A stretch of DNA of 64,000 nt from Anaspis maculata. Its lineage: Eukaryota; Arthropoda; Insecta; Coleoptera; Scraptiidae. The notes under the pieces were generated by a model. That model was given only the letters and a program-made list of their open reading frames with translations, searched no databases and had not been told where the DNA came from. Location of the stretch: positions 88,891,277 to 88,955,276 of the forward strand of contig OX421961.1 in NCBI GenBank assembly GCA_949128115.1, written 5' to 3'. Positions within the stretch are counted from its first letter, which is position 1; the number at the start of each line of letters is the position of its first letter. Both the position numbers and the translations under genes were made by a program. Of the stretch, positions 1 to 12,426 are shown piece by piece.

Positions 1-180
1 TGAAATAAAAAAAGGGCTTCAAGTCCCCTTTATGACCCTGTCGCCAAAAACGTGGTTAACAAGATTGTCCTACCGAAAAACTCGAGGAAAAATTGTTGAA
101 AAAGAAATTGCCCATTCTTTAAATGGAGATGTTGAAATCCGTTTGTCGCGTCAAAAACACGGCTACTTTCGTACTGGCCA

Positions 181-1113
181 TATAATCAATTTCACGGCTT
201 TCTGCATTGGAGCAAGCTATGGAAAAAATGGGTTGTGTTGGTACGAATGACACGTTGACGACTTGTTGGCAGCTAGCTGTCTTCATGTGTAATTTTCAAT
301 GTGACATTGTCACCGTGTCGCTGAGTCATTTAGGCGAAAGTCGAGCGAAAGTGAAAATTTTCCAGAATATGCGAGAAATTGTTGGTTTCCTTTGAGTGAT
401 TTGCAGTGTAAACAATATGGGACATTGTCTCACTGGTTGGTGAGTCTTCGCCAAGGCTATTAGGTTTTTTGCCGGCCACTCAGAAAATTATGCCGAAAGT
501 CCGTGATGCCGCGAAGAAATGGAATGTAAAAAGGAAAAACCCACTGCCCAAGAGGAAACTTATTCTTTGGATGGACAATATGGATAGTAGGACAGTAATT
601 TATGGAGTTGAACTGTACGGAGACGAGACAATTTGGGCGTGAGTAGGTAGGTACACTGTGTTGTCTGCCAGCATATGTCTTCATACCTTGCTTGCTGTTG
701 CAGTAGGTATAATAGGTTGAGCTAGAGCTAGAGTAGGTACCTAGTACTCACTACTCCAGTGGTGTGCATCAGAAGATGTAGTCTTTGAGCGGTGGGCCTT
801 TTCATCCGAGTAGTATCCTGCCGATCTTCGACTTCATTCATTAGTAGCCGCCAAGGACCTAACAACCTTGGTGGAGACCCACCAACCAGGAAAGACAAAC
901 CAAACCTCCAAAGAAACCCACGATTCCTGGCATATGCTCAAAAATTTTCACTTTCGCCTACATGATACCTCGACGCGGTGACAAGGTGTCACATTAGAAA
1001 TTGCACGTGTAGAAAACTGGCTGGCATCCCCTTGTCATCCTATCATTCGTACCAACACAACACAATTTTTCCATAGCTTGCTCTAATACATAAAGCCGTG
1101 AAATTGATTATAC
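181..1113. repeat. Large inverted repeat with ~220-bp arms
   Basis: The left arm at about 181-405 (starting TATAATCAATTTCACGGC) reappears inverted at about 905-1113 (ending GCCGTGAAATTGATTATA), with scattered differences. The roughly 500-bp centre does not pair and may be an insertion or the element's own core. The edge composition changes abruptly at TATAATC. No coding frame is recognised. The superfamily is unknown. Confidence 0.65.
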
Positions 1114-1459
1114 TCACGTCACAACCCAGTGACCTTGAACTGGTCAACTGTCGCGTCGCTATCTGGAATAGAGCAGTGGCGTAGTCAGACTGTCCGGGTC
1201 CGTATTTAAACCTTGAATGCCCCAAGCGCCTCCCCCTGTTTGAAAATTAATACATATAATAGGATTATCCTCGCAAACTCGTCGTGCCCCAAAAACAATC
1301 GTGTGACAAACTTCGTCTTATAAAACTCGTATAATAACGTACTTTGCCCTGATAATTGCTCGGAAATTCGAAATTTGCTAATTATAGAATAATTTGACAA
1401 ATATAACACTTCGCGACCGACGTTCGCCTACCTTCTAGTAGCAATAAATTGTCTCTATA

Positions 1460-1930
1460 CAGGGTGTTTCAGGGATGATAAAAAAAAATCATTTAACTGT
1501 AGGTAGATCTCGTCAAAATATGACGAAAACCTATGTACCATTTTGCAAAGTTCGGCCTAATGACGAAGATACAGCCCTCAAAAGTTCACTTTTTTCGGAT
1601 TTCAAAAATTTTTAACTCAGGAATGTTTCTACAAATTTAGCTCTATTTCAGCAGAAGCTGGTTTGTCATAATTATCTATCAATCTGCCAAATTTGGAAAA
1701 AATCCAACCAATGGTGTAGGAGTTATGAGGGGTCCCCTTAAGTCAACTTTTCTTCGGATGCTTCTAAATTATTGATCCTCATAACTCCTATACCACTGGT
1801 TGGATTCTTTCAAAATTTGGCAGGTTGATAGATCATTACGACAAACCAGTTTTTGCTGACTTAAAGCTAAATTTGTGGAAACGTTCCTGAGTTACAACTT
1901 TTTGAAATCCGAAAAAAGTAAAGTCGAAAC
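1460..1930. mobile_element. CAGGGTGTTTC-type foldback, right terminus missing
   Basis: After TA at 1458-1459 the sequence starts CAGGGTGTTTCAGGG. Arms at about 1575-1715 and about 1770-1925 are inverted copies (for example AACCAATGGTGTAGGAGTTA against TAACTCCTATACCACTGGTT). The outer ~115 bp of the left arm has no counterpart on the right, so the right end is deleted or replaced. Confidence 0.65.
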
Positions 1931-3210
1931 TTCTTTTCGATACCGCTTCCCGTAACTAAAAGTGTCCATTGTTAAATCACAGTAAATAAAATAATTTGGT
2001 ATTGATATTTTTATTTTTGCAGGGGGACTGTAGCACCCCTGACCCCTGAGGCTACGAGCCTGTCTTTGGCACACGTTGAGCACCCTATCATCACCGGGCC
2101 ACTGAGAACATGCTATTTTAAACGCAGAGCATCATCTGGTTTTTTAGGGTAGAACAAAATAACTCTAAGATGGGTGGATATCAAACTGCTCGAGGCACAA
2201 GTGCATGGAATTTGCCCACCCTGCAGTTTTTGAGTTTTATATTCACAAAATTCAGCAAAATATGCAGATTTGCAGGAAACCACTCAGTCTATCATGATGT
2301 TGATCGGTCACCACAATTTTAAGACAATAAAAAAATATGAAAGGAACCTATAAGGCTTTTTAGGAGTGCAATTTGGTTGGGAGTTCAACAGAACATACGA
2401 ATTCATCGTTGTCTTGAGTCCTCATTCGCCGTCCAAGGGGGCGAAATTTTGCGTGCTGCAGGTCAATTGGTATAAAATTCGCCCATGCTTTATTTCGTTG
2501 CAGTACCCCAAAGTGTAGTTCGTATCCCTTTGCATACCGCTTCCATTAGTTCGGAAGTTGTAACATCATCATAATTTTGAATTTTTTGACGCAACACTCT
2601 TATCAAGTATGATTGTTTGATTCTATAATTATTATGCTATTTTATTTATTACCCTGCTTACGGTTAAGTATTGTTTTAAAGTAATGACGTCAGCCCAGAC
2701 GCCCATATCTACTGCTGTGAACAAGGCTTTGGAAGTTGGGACTAATAAATAAGACTGCAGCTCTAATGTATAGTTGATTAGTTGACCTATTTCTGTGATG
2801 ACAATAACACTTCAATTTTGTAGAATGACACTAATTTATTTCTTTTACTTGAATATAGATACTTATATACGTTTAAAGCTGGGCTTAAAAGTGTAGGTAC
2901 ATTTTGCATTGAATGTGGCCGGAAATATAACGCCACCAAAAATATATATTATAATAATCACGAGTATGTATTTATAACTGTAAACTATAATATGCAATTT
3001 CTTTGTGGAGTATGGAGTATCATGTACTCACCTACCTAAATAGTTTTTTCTTTCATGGGATTTTATTTCACACTGTACTGTTTGTATGAACTTGGTTAAA
3101 TTAGGGACGTTTTGCTCAAAGTAGCCGTTCCAAGTTCTTCGAACATATTTTGAAAATATCTTTTAGTTTTTGAGATAGGTACATCCTACAAAGAATAAGC
3201 ATTTCGGTTG
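1931..3210. other. Upstream DNA, no feature recognised
   Basis: AT-rich sequence with only short, stop-interrupted frames. I see no paired repeats, RNA gene or splice-bounded coding segment. Confidence 0.4.
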
Positions 3211-3214
3211 ATAT

Positions 3215-3740
3215 TGTTACGTATTTCGCGTTCGAGTTCGAATATAATTGAGATGATCGTTTTAAAACACACACTGTTGATTTCTGTGTACTACAATAAA
3301 TACACGCCAACAATTATCTACTTGGAATTATATCGCAGGTACTTCGCTTTTATTCGCTCGTTATCACTTCACATTCCAATTCAATACTGACTGTCGCGCT
3401 GTTGGACGGTGCCTTTTATATGCCTCCGATTAGCGTTCCTGAGCTTTCTAACATCTTCCAGCAATTTCCATAGTGACCCGGCAGATGCGGTTTCTACCAC
3501 CACCTGGTCCACTCCTGAATAATCACACACACACCTTTTGCGTGCTTTCCGTGTGTTCTGGAATCTGCACCTCCGTCAAAATGGACAGATGTGTCTCGAC
3601 TCGATCGAACGTTGGGTCTCCCAATCGCGTATACTCCTAGAATGCACCAGATTGCTCCGCACTTCTACACTGCGATCTAATGGATGGAAGAATCCAGAAA
3701 GATCCCGTGTTTACCAGTATGCACGTAGCCGCTCGTAACA
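3215..3740 (+). mobile_element. Solo LTR, probably Ty3/gypsy-type
   Basis: The 526-bp sequence begins TGTTACG and ends CGTAACA, a typical TG...CA LTR with short inverted ends. It is flanked by perfect 4-bp direct repeats ATAT (3211-3214 and 3741-3744). A TATA-like TTTTATATG at about 3415-3423 suggests the plus orientation. No primer-binding site, gag/pol frame or second LTR adjoins it, so it is most simply a solo LTR left by recombination. A 4-bp duplication suits Ty3/gypsy, but BEL/Pao (4-6 bp) is not excluded. Confidence 0.75.
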
Positions 3741-3744
3741 ATAT

Positions 3745-5016
3745 TTTATTGTTGGTATGCTACCTATTCTTTTCAGACTTGTACAAATTGGTCCAGGAAA
3801 AATATACAAAACTGTGACGAAACCTGGAATAACTTCCAGGCAAGCTAAATTATTTGATACTATTTAGTTCAGAATTCAAAGGGGAACAACATACTTAAAT
3901 ATGAATAAAGGTAAAGGTAGATGCCTAAGGCGAAATCTTTTTGTACTGAAGTTCAACAGTTCACAATAACCATCGAAATTGAACAGACACGTGTTTCGAT
4001 CTGTTTGGGTCTTCATCAGTGCTGGACTTCTGGAGAATTCGAGGCTGAGGCTCGGCGATCTGAATATCGAAATTACCTAAGTAGTCTACTTAGGAGACCC
4101 AAATAGGTCGAAACACGTGTCTGTTGGATTTCGATGGTTGTTGCCCGGTCGGGCTGATGTTTTGAGATTACTTCCCCAATTTCCAGATGATTTTTGTTCT
4201 AAAAGTGAGTGAGTGCTGGTTCGGGTGAAATATTGCCCCGACCATCTTCGCGAACCAAAAATTCCGTGTTACTTTAAGGAGCATCATTTTCCAACAATTT
4301 TATGTGTAGAAAGGTTCTATCCAGCAGTCTACATCAAAATTTTCACAATAAGTGCCTGAGCCAATCATGGGATCAAGATCAAATGAACAATGAATTTTGG
4401 CATAAAATAATCATGATTTTTTTTGTATCAAACCTATTCAAACAGGTTTGTTTCAAAATTCTATGCCCATAAATGAACTCTTTGTTTACAATTAGTAGTA
4501 GCGCTTTCTTGTTTTAACTTTACTTGAATTTTTTAAAACAAATACATTCAAATAATGTATACATATAAATACAATAATAATGATCGTAATCTATTCATAA
4601 AATAGACGTATTGAATGTAATATATGTAGACGTGTGGGAATATATAACCTTCATGTTGGATTAAATGAACTTGATGAAGTTCAGTTTTGATTTTGACAGT
4701 AATTCATTGACGAAGAAATATTTTAACGCCAAGTCACGGTCAAGATCCATGAGTACGTAATTGATTTCTCATGGCAAAAAAAATTGTAAATGTTTCCCAG
4801 TTGTTGGCGCAAAAGGTAAAAGCTTTGGTGCAGATAAAACGTGATTCAGTTTCTTCAGGTACTTTTAGGAAATGATAGTGTTATATGTACTAGCCTTGAT
4901 CTCAATTTTTTCCAAATATGCATTTTATGGAATATTTGGATTCCGGCATAAACGAGTCTGGGAATCAGTTGAATAATAAACTAACCGAACTTTTATGTAT
5001 AGATATAAAGATATAT
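3745..5016. repeat. Upstream DNA with a small inverted repeat (about 3950-4150)
   Basis: AACCATCGAAATTGAACAGA and CACGTGTTTCGATCTGTTTG near 3968-4007 recur inverted near 4101-4140 (GTCGAAACACGTGTCTGTTG), a compact foldback with a ~90-bp loop. The rest of the stretch is AT-rich with no coding signal. Confidence 0.5.
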
Positions 5017-5354
5017 AAGGTGTTTCAGAAATATGTATCAAGTTATATCCTCGGATTGAGCTTTCAAAAATATGAAGTTTGCGATAAGAACTTTACGCCT
5101 CCTAAGAAAGTTAGTTTTTATCGTTTTTCAACCCAACTTTTTCATCGTTCAACCGATCAGCTTATCGACGATCAGATGTATATGTATATAGCAATAAAGT
5201 GAAAGCTGCTGCAATTTTCATGAGACCAATCTATTGCTATAGATAAAATTATTGATAGAAAGAAGGCGCAAAGTTCTATCGCAAACCTCATATTTTTGAA
5301 AGCTGAATCCGAGGATATACATATAGCATGATACTTATTTCTGAAACACCCTGT
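5017..5354. mobile_element. CAGGGTGTTTC-type foldback element (short derivative)
   Basis: The left arm (AGGTGTTTCAGAAATATGTA onward) and right arm (...ATTTCTGAAACACCCTG) are inverted copies over about 90 bp, including CCTCGGATT-AGCTTTCAAAAAT. The middle contains GCAATAAAGTGAAAGCTGC, also found inside the larger element at 20634-21798. It therefore looks like an internally deleted member of the same family. Confidence 0.7.
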
Positions 5355-5359
5355 GTATA

Positions 5360-5994
5360 CCGGGTGATCGTTTGAAAACTGTTCACCCGTCATATTCATA
5401 ACTCCCAAGTTATGACCCGATTCCTAGTGAATATTTCTTTCTATCTTAAACCCTTCGCCCCTACCCACCTCAACTGTGAAATTCCAAATGACACCATCCA
5501 CTTTGAGATACATCAAATTGAAAAGAATTGAATTCTTTCTATATATTTTTTTTAATTTTCAGCCCAACCCCTTTCTTTTTCAATTTTCTTTTCTTTAAAT
5601 ACCCAAAACTCCATTTTTAGAATAATTTTAAGTGACGGCCTCGTGGCGCAGGTGGTTGTGTGGCTGCCTGCGGCCAAGAGAGCCCCGGGTTCGATTCCCG
5701 GAAGAAGTCTGGATGTTTGTGCTGTCTAATTTGCAATTTTTCAATATAATGTGCGCTACTAAATAAAGGCAAAAACTCCTATGGCCAATGTGAGCCGAGA
5801 AAAAGAAAAACAATTTTTTTTTTAAATAATTCCAAGTGACATACGCAGCTAAAAAAATTAAATAGAACGCTGGTGACGTTTTTAGATGTCTCATACAATA
5901 TAAGAATCGACCAGTTTTTGCTCGAAGGAATGTTCACTCACTATGAATCGGGAGTTATTACCTACGAGTGAATAGTTTTCAAATGATCACCCGG
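5360..5994. mobile_element. Foldback/MITE with CCGGGTGATC ends, carrying the SINE
   Basis: Terminal inverted repeats CCGGGTGATCGTTTGAAAAC and its counterpart GTTTTCAAATGATCACCCGG are flanked by TA on both sides, suggesting a TA target as in Tc1/mariner-type elements. The interior is AT-rich and has no coding frame. About 190 bp of the length is the inserted SINE. It starts four to six bases after the preceding CAGGGTGTTTC element ends. Confidence 0.75.
5637..5824 (+). mobile_element. tRNA-derived SINE
   Basis: The head resembles a tRNA: a box A-like TGGCGCAGGTGG from position 8 and a box B GGTTCGATTCC inside a perfect T-stem (CCGGG...CCCGG, 5691-5709). The anticodon arm does not fold properly, so it is not a tRNA gene. 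The body continues about 115 bp to an A/T-rich tail. Imperfect 16-bp direct repeats (AATAATTTTAAGTGAC at 5621-5636, AATAATTCCAAGTGAC at 5825-5840) flank it and look like a target duplication. It sits inside the foldback element 5360-5994. Confidence 0.8.
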
Positions 5995-7261
5995 TATGAA
6001 CCTGCAAGCGTGTTGCAAGCGCAAGTGTTGTTAACGAAAATGCGGCATTTCCGCAATGAGCCTTGTTCCTGTTCTAAAATAAATCAGTGGACGGATTGAT
6101 GTAGTCGGGCAACCTATCTCGGACTCCCAACAAAATGTTATTTTTCAGTTCTAACTGTGCCTCGAGAAAAGTTGAAGATAAACAAAATTCTTTGACATGA
6201 TGTTTGTCCAGAAAACAATCATTGTGCAACTTTTAAGCCTAAATTTTAGCGTTTAACTTTTTTTTAATGAAGCCATAGAGTTCTAAAACTTAGATTTTTA
6301 CAGAATTCAACATGAATTCAATTTATTTGAAGTCAGATTTAGGTACTTATGTTATCAGCTAAGTAGATGAACTTGATTATGTAATGCACCTCTTTTGGCT
6401 AAATGTGCCAAATTTTTTCTTCTATACAATCATCTATTCCCCAGACAGCCTAAGAAGGCTGCTAAAATCAAGTCAGATATAAGCGCCGTAGGCTGCTGGG
6501 TATGTATGCAGAATCGACATTTTTGTTTTTTGTTGTGTAGTTGAAAAACAAGGGTCAAGGTGATGACCGTTATCCTGTTGCATGGAGGAAATCAAGAATT
6601 ACATAAAACAATTGTTATCAATCACATTGTTTATCATGTTTATTGTATGTGCACAGTGGCTTCGTCATGAAAAATTTAGTTTCCTTATCAGTACAAAGAG
6701 GGCGTGTTTAATGGATGGGAAGATTTGTCAAAACGGTCTTCTCGTCTTCTTATCTTGGCAATTAATTATGAAGGTGAAAATCACATAATGAGTCCGTGCC
6801 ATGGTACTTATCGTGCGTGATTAGTTGCAATAATGAAATAAATGTTCAATTAAAACTTGAGAGCCAAGCAAGAGCTATATTGGATCGTAGAACATTAAAC
6901 AAGATCTCCCATTGATATTGGATGGATATTCGTTGAAGCTAGTCGGTCCGTTTCTTTTTGGCGTAATCGACAACCGGAAAGTACACCCAGTCGGATCTCC
7001 AGGGGGTGACTGTGGACCAGGCGTGGTCTAGCAGACAGAAACATTGCCATGTCGTTGGATGAGAATCGTTCCGTATATTTTTCTTCTTGTGTGTTCTTCT
7101 CTTCTTGAGTTTTTCGAGTGGAATTGAAGCTGAATGACGCCACGCAACGCGGTCAATGATGTTTCGTAACCTGACGTCATACTGACATGAGCGGAGGGCC
7201 GCGTGTCAAATTTTTTATGCAAGATGGCGGCCAAGTTTTCTTATCCAGTTTATGTATAATT
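5995..7261. other. Upstream DNA, no feature recognised
   Basis: There are short frames on both strands near 6895-7234, but no splice signals or familiar protein. Nothing else was recognised. Confidence 0.35.
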
Positions 7262-7464
7262 GCTGTATTATAGCTGTATTACACTACACAAGTTCTTGAA
7301 CAATTTCTCGACAATGTAACTAACAGAGAGTTGACAGTGTAAAAGCTGTATTACACTACACAATTTTTTGACAATCGGCCAAAATTGCGTCAAAAAACAA
7401 TGAACTTGATTGTTTAGCTGACAGATTGCTCAAGAAATTATGTAGGTAATGTAATACAGCTTTA
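7262..7464. mobile_element. MITE with AGCTGTATTACACTACACAA ends and a partial second copy
   Basis: AAAGCTGTATTACACTACAC (about 7341) pairs with GTAATGTAATACAGCTTT (ending 7464). A further direct, partial copy of the terminal repeat lies at about 7268-7330, so the region holds roughly one and a half copies. Confidence 0.6.
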
Positions 7465-9242
7465 AGACATCTTTGCCGACACACTGTCGAACAGTTTCGT
7501 CAAACCTTCGCAGAAAATGAGACAAAACCAAACCTCAGTATCCCTATTGTTGGCTACAAAGTTCACTCAAACTGCTGTCGAACACAACGTCAGATCGAAC
7601 TGCGTTTCCTGAACCAACTTGAAACCGTCCAACACAATAACCGGGTTCGTGTTGGCACCAACCACCATATCGTCAAACATCCATCGAATCCGAACCCATG
7701 TAGTCAAACCGAGCTCGATGGTGAATGGGGCGAGGCCGAGGGGTCCCTTTAGAAGAAAAACCGCATCCTCACGCAAACTCGATTCGTCATAAATTTGTGA
7801 AGACAGCAGCTGAATACCAGATCAATTATTTTATTGTTGTCGTCATTATTTGCAACGTGATCAGGAGCTGGGAATTAGATAGGTATATCTGGCATAATAA
7901 ATCTTCCATGAATATTTATTGCATCTATGCGCATTGCGATAATAATATTAAACTTCACTTAATAATGGTTGTGGTGTAGAAATCGTGGTTTAAATATTAG
8001 CCTGCCTTAATTTTTTGACGTGTTTGGATCAGTTTTAAAACAGCTGTGATTTAGCGATGATAATGACGCCTTCTCGCCTTCGACTTGTAAATTAAGGTGG
8101 TTTCAATGATATCGCCATTGTTGCACTGATCTTGTTGTTTTGCGATTGAACATCAATCACGCACGCGTTTCTCTAGATCGCACAAAAGAGGTTCCTTTAT
8201 GTTGGATTAGGAAAACGAATTTCCTGCTGAAAAAAATCTAAGAAAGCGTTGCATTGTGGAAACTGGAAAGCATTGTATATTCATCAAGTGGCGAGCTTAA
8301 TTTGCATTTTTACACATCCGGTTTGCTGCAAACGTTGTAGATTTGCGGTTGAACTGACGAAGGGCTTCATAATGGAGCGCTACTTAAATATTAATGAGCA
8401 CTCTCATCAAAGGAAGCACGACAACCTTGATCGTCGACGAATCGACGTCATAGATTTTGATGTTTTGGTATGGACCAAGTAACTATATGAAAATGTTCGG
8501 TGGTGTTTATGTTGTCGTGTTCGACGCTATTGAGTATAAGATGATTGGAATCTCAATCATTAGTGCAATAACGTTGTTTGAGTAATTATTTAAACGGACT
8601 GGATACGGAAAAATTTGAACGACGGTAAAACCAAATTATTAATAACACATCAAAATGCAATTATGAGTTTGGAACTCCGAGGTAATAAATATATTGGGGA
8701 GGAGAAGAATTCTTCACTCCAATTGTGACGGTGGCTTGATGGTAACAGTGTTTCAGTTTCTGTAAGTGGGTATGGGCAAGAATTCAAAATTTGAACAGGA
8801 ATGCCGTGCCAGGGTATTTCGTGTTTCACTGAATAGAATACATTGGTTGTGGCAAGTGTTGGGTGGATTATGCCCATGGCTGGATGGGGAGTGAACTCGT
8901 GTGCAATGGATCATGCCAATGCCAATCTGGAGTGTGATGTGGATATGAAGTGGGATGCCGATTTTAGTATGTATCATGATGAAAAAAACGTGGATGTGTC
9001 ATGGAAATTCATGGCTGAAAATTTCGGGATAGACCATGGGGCCAGTTGCTGGATGGAGGAGCCTAATTCCGTGGCTAAATATCCAGGAAATACAACAAAC
9101 AAGAAGCACATGCGCCAGGGAACATATTTTGGCATTGACGATTCCTCTCTTGCTCGTACTGCAGTGTGAGTTGTACATTTTGCTGAAATTATTCATTTAC
9201 TCTCCACTGTTTTTCATTGACATATTCATGAAAAATAGTAAT
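7465..9242. other. Upstream DNA, no gene recognised
   Basis: The 108-codon plus frame at 8843-9169 has Met, Asp and Trp in irregular repetition (ATGG-rich DNA) and no recognisable domain. It looks like degenerate short-period repeat DNA rather than a gene. Confidence 0.35.
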
Positions 9243-9243
9243 A

Positions 9244-10411
9244 CACGGTTAGACAGAAATAGCGGATATTGAGAAATTTTAATTCAAATGGCAACACCTG
9301 AAACTATCTTTACCTCAAGTGTCGCATTTTTCAGAATACAGGGTGTTTCAAATTCAAATCGCGCTCTTTTGGGAAATGATGTGAAACTTCAAAAAAAGTT
9401 GACTTTCTCAAAAAAATACATGACAGAAACAAATAATAACGGAGATATACGCGTCCAAAGTTGAACTCTAAACATAGATTTTTCGTCATACCTTTGGAAC
9501 TTCTCAACCGATTTTGTTCAAATTTTAACCAAAGCTTACTGAAAAAAGTCGACATCGAACAGTAATAACGCGTTTCATCAAAATTTTTCAGGGGCGTGGA
9601 TAATGGGAGACGGCCCCGCTTTTTTACCCATATTTTCGCCCTCCAAGTATTTTGTAAATTGTTCACATTTTTCATTCTACGTTCAATGTGCAAGAAAAAA
9701 TTACTATTGCAAAATTTTGATTTAAGGCTTCGTTTTCGAGATATTTTGGTTCGAACCTTCGGAAAACATCTCGAAAACACCACTTTCAAAGGCCTTCAAA
9801 TTAAAATCCAAGAAAACTCATGACTTCTTTACTGAAATAGGTTTTCTAGGTGTTTTAAGTTGATAAGTCACCATTTTTTCTGAAAAACCAGATGTTTTCA
9901 GGGGAAAAAAAGTTTGGGCTCTTGAAAGTGGAGAGTTTGAGATGTTTTCCGAAGTTTCAAACAAATATCTCGAGAACGAAGCCTATAAACAAAATTTTGC
10001 AAGAGTAACTTTCTCCTCCAAATTGAACGTAAAATTCAAAAATATCAACGATTTATAAAATTACGTTAGGCGGTAAAAAATATAGGGGTAAAATAGCGAG
10101 AGCATCCCTCATTATCCACGCTCCTGAAAATTTTTGGTAGAACGCTTTATTATTGTTCGATCCGACATATTTCAGTAAGGCTTTGGTTCAAATTTGAACA
10201 AAACCGGTTGAGAAGTTCCAAAGTTATGACGGAAAATCGATTTTTAAAGTTCAACTCTGAATGCCTATTTCTTCGTTATTATTTGTTTCTGACATATATT
10301 TTGCAGAGAAAGTCTACTTCTTTTGGAGTTTCCCATCATTTTCTGAAATGACGCGATTTTAATATGAAACACCCTGTATAGTAATATCCGCTATTTTTGT
10401 CCAGCAGTGTG
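9244..10411. mobile_element. Tc1/mariner-type remnant enclosing a CAGGGTGTTTC foldback
   Basis: The outer inverted repeats are CACGGTTAGACAGAAATAGC (9244 onward) and the inverse of CTATTTTTGTCCAGCAGTG (ending 10411). The CA(C/G)TG-TGG-CA-AA style is common in Tc1/mariner ends. TA precedes the left end. Inside is a complete second foldback (9339-10376) with TA-CAGGGTGTTTCAAATT and its inverse GAAACACCCTG-TA. The inner arms are several hundred bases long. The 152- and 75-codon frames within are by-products of the arms. Confidence 0.65.
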
Positions 10412-10438
10412 AATATTCTGTTCTGAACTTCACTTATA

Positions 10439-11366
10439 CAGAGTGTCTCAAAAGTAAGTACCCAGCTATATTTCCTCGGATTTAGCTTTCAAAAATATGA
10501 AGTTTGGAATAAGAATGAATTGCAAGAGGGCCCCCAAGAAAGTTATGGCCCTTCAAAGTTCGATGTTCAAAATCGTTTTTTACCGTAACTTTGATCCGTT
10601 CAACCGATTTGAATCAAATATCAACCAAAGTTTGCTGGAATAAATAGCTATCGAATAATAACAACATGCTTTATCAAACATTTTTAGGGGCGAAGATAAT
10701 AGAGGAAACTTTCTTTTCTCCTTATTTTTCATTCCCCTAGTTATTTTTTAAAATGTTTCCAATTTTTTGACTCTACTTTAAATTTAGATCGAAAAGTTGA
10801 TCGTGCAAATTTTGGATCAGAAGCTTCATTTTCAAGATATTTGGGTCTGAAACTTTGAGATACATCTCAAAAACACCACTTTCAAGAGCCTAAAAATTAA
10901 AATTCCAGAAAACTTATGGTTCCAGTTATTTTGAGTTGATAAACTACTATTTTTGCTAACAAACAAGAAGTTTTCTTGGATTTTAATTCTTAGGCCTTGG
11001 AAAGTGGTGGTTTTTGACATGTTTTTCAAAGTTTCAAACCCAAATACACATCTCAAAAATTAGGCATCTGATAATAGGGGAGAAACGGAAAGAGTACCCT
11101 CTATTATTATCTTCGCACCTGAAAATGTTTGATGGAACGCGTTATTGTTCAATAGAGACTTACTTCGGTAAACTTTTGTTGAAATTTGATTAAAATCTGT
11201 CGATTGGTTCAAAATTTACGGTAAAAGAACGATTTTAAAAATTGAACTTTGAGGAGTCGTAACTTTCTTAGGGGGCACCTCCTGCATTTCATTCTTACAG
11301 CAAACTTCATATCTTTATAAGCTGAATCCGACGATATACACTAGGTACTTGCTTTCGAAACACCTG
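10439..11366. mobile_element. CAG(A)GTGTCTC-type foldback, about 0.93 kb
   Basis: TA-CAGAGTGTCTCAAAAGTAA at the left pairs with CGAAACACCTG-TA at the right. The arms share CCTCGGATTTAGCTTTCAAA and AGAAAGTTA-GGCC(C/T). The internal halves again form long palindromes, with GGGGAGAAA / TTTCTCCTTA segments on both sides. It lies 62 bp downstream of the previous foldback. Confidence 0.7.
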
Positions 11367-12426
11367 TATAGTCCAGCCTTTCTACTTCGGAAAAATTAGA
11401 AGGTTGGAATTTTTGGAATGAAAATCGCCATCAAGTGTCGAAGGTCTATTTTTTTTCGGCGAAAAAGTCTTGTTTCCTTTTAAAATTTTCTTTTCTTTGC
11501 TATCAAAATATTGCATATTGCCATCTTGAAAATAATTATTATCAAACACTATTCCAACTTTTGCACAAGTGGATACAATAATTATGGCGTTTAAAAGAGA
11601 AAAAATCGGTTGACTGGGGAGTCAATAAGGTCAGCCAAGGTGGCAGCGAATCGTAAAACCAACCTCAGAATCTCGGGTAATTTTACGAGACACGAGTATG
11701 TTCGAAATTTCGTCAAAATCGGTTCATTTACAAAGTTCGACATAGCTGGTGAAGATGGCGGAAAATCGTAAGATCAACCTTACGGTCATACATTTTTATA
11801 CGGATTAGCTTTATGCATCTTTCATCGCAATCGATACGCTCAGGAGAAAGTTTAGTTTGGGGGGTCCAAAGTGGCGGCGGATCGCAAAACCAAGCATGAA
11901 AAAGAAGCACAACGAAGTTTTCTTGGCTTAAAAAAAAAAATTAGGGTGTCTCGCAAATACCGAGAGTTCATAAATTAAATGGGTCAAGGGTGTCTGTGAA
12001 TTCAAAAACGTCTGTCGAAACTAGCGTAATCTTTTTGTTATAAATTTGTCAAACTTTGACAAGTTACGTCCCATATTATTGATCTCTGATCTGCCATAAG
12101 TGCACAAGAATACTTCAAGTTCGAAAATACTCCTTGATCATGTAGGTTTTGTGCCCTGTCATGAAAACCACATTTAAAATGTTTTGAAAACGAAAATTGC
12201 GACTGGTTTGACAAATTACGATAACTAAAAAACTACAGACATCAAATGAACGATGCTAGTTCCGACAGATGTTTTTAAAGTCACAGGCACCCTTGACTCA
12301 TTTAATTAATGAACGCTCGGTACTTTTCTGGTGGAAGCATTTGGGTGCTCATGTAATAATATATTTGGCGGCCTAGTATTATTTTGGTGCTCAAAACCGA
12401 AATTTGTCCTACAACTTGGTGCCTAA
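11367..12426. repeat. Three degenerate tandem units (11625-11900)
   Basis: AAGGTGGCAGCGAATCGTAA (about 11638), AAGATGGCGGAAAATCGTAA (about 11753) and AAAGTGGCGGCGGATCGCAA (about 11869) begin related segments about 115 bp apart. The first also carries CGTCAAAATCGGTTCA. The copies are strongly diverged. The remainder of this stretch shows only weak inverted segments (for example 11990-12060 against 12200-12310). Confidence 0.5.

Noticed and set aside
5637..5710. tRNA gene
   Set aside because: Boxes A and B and the T-stem are present, but the anticodon arm does not fold and an A/T-tailed body with target duplication follows, so it is a SINE head.
8843..9169. 108-codon Met/Asp/Trp-rich protein
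   Set aside because: The composition comes from ATGG-rich degenerate repeat DNA and it is open on both strands.
9331..9823. Coding frames of 152 and 75 codons
   Set aside because: They lie in the arms of a foldback element on opposite strands and change with arm divergence; no protein family is recognised.
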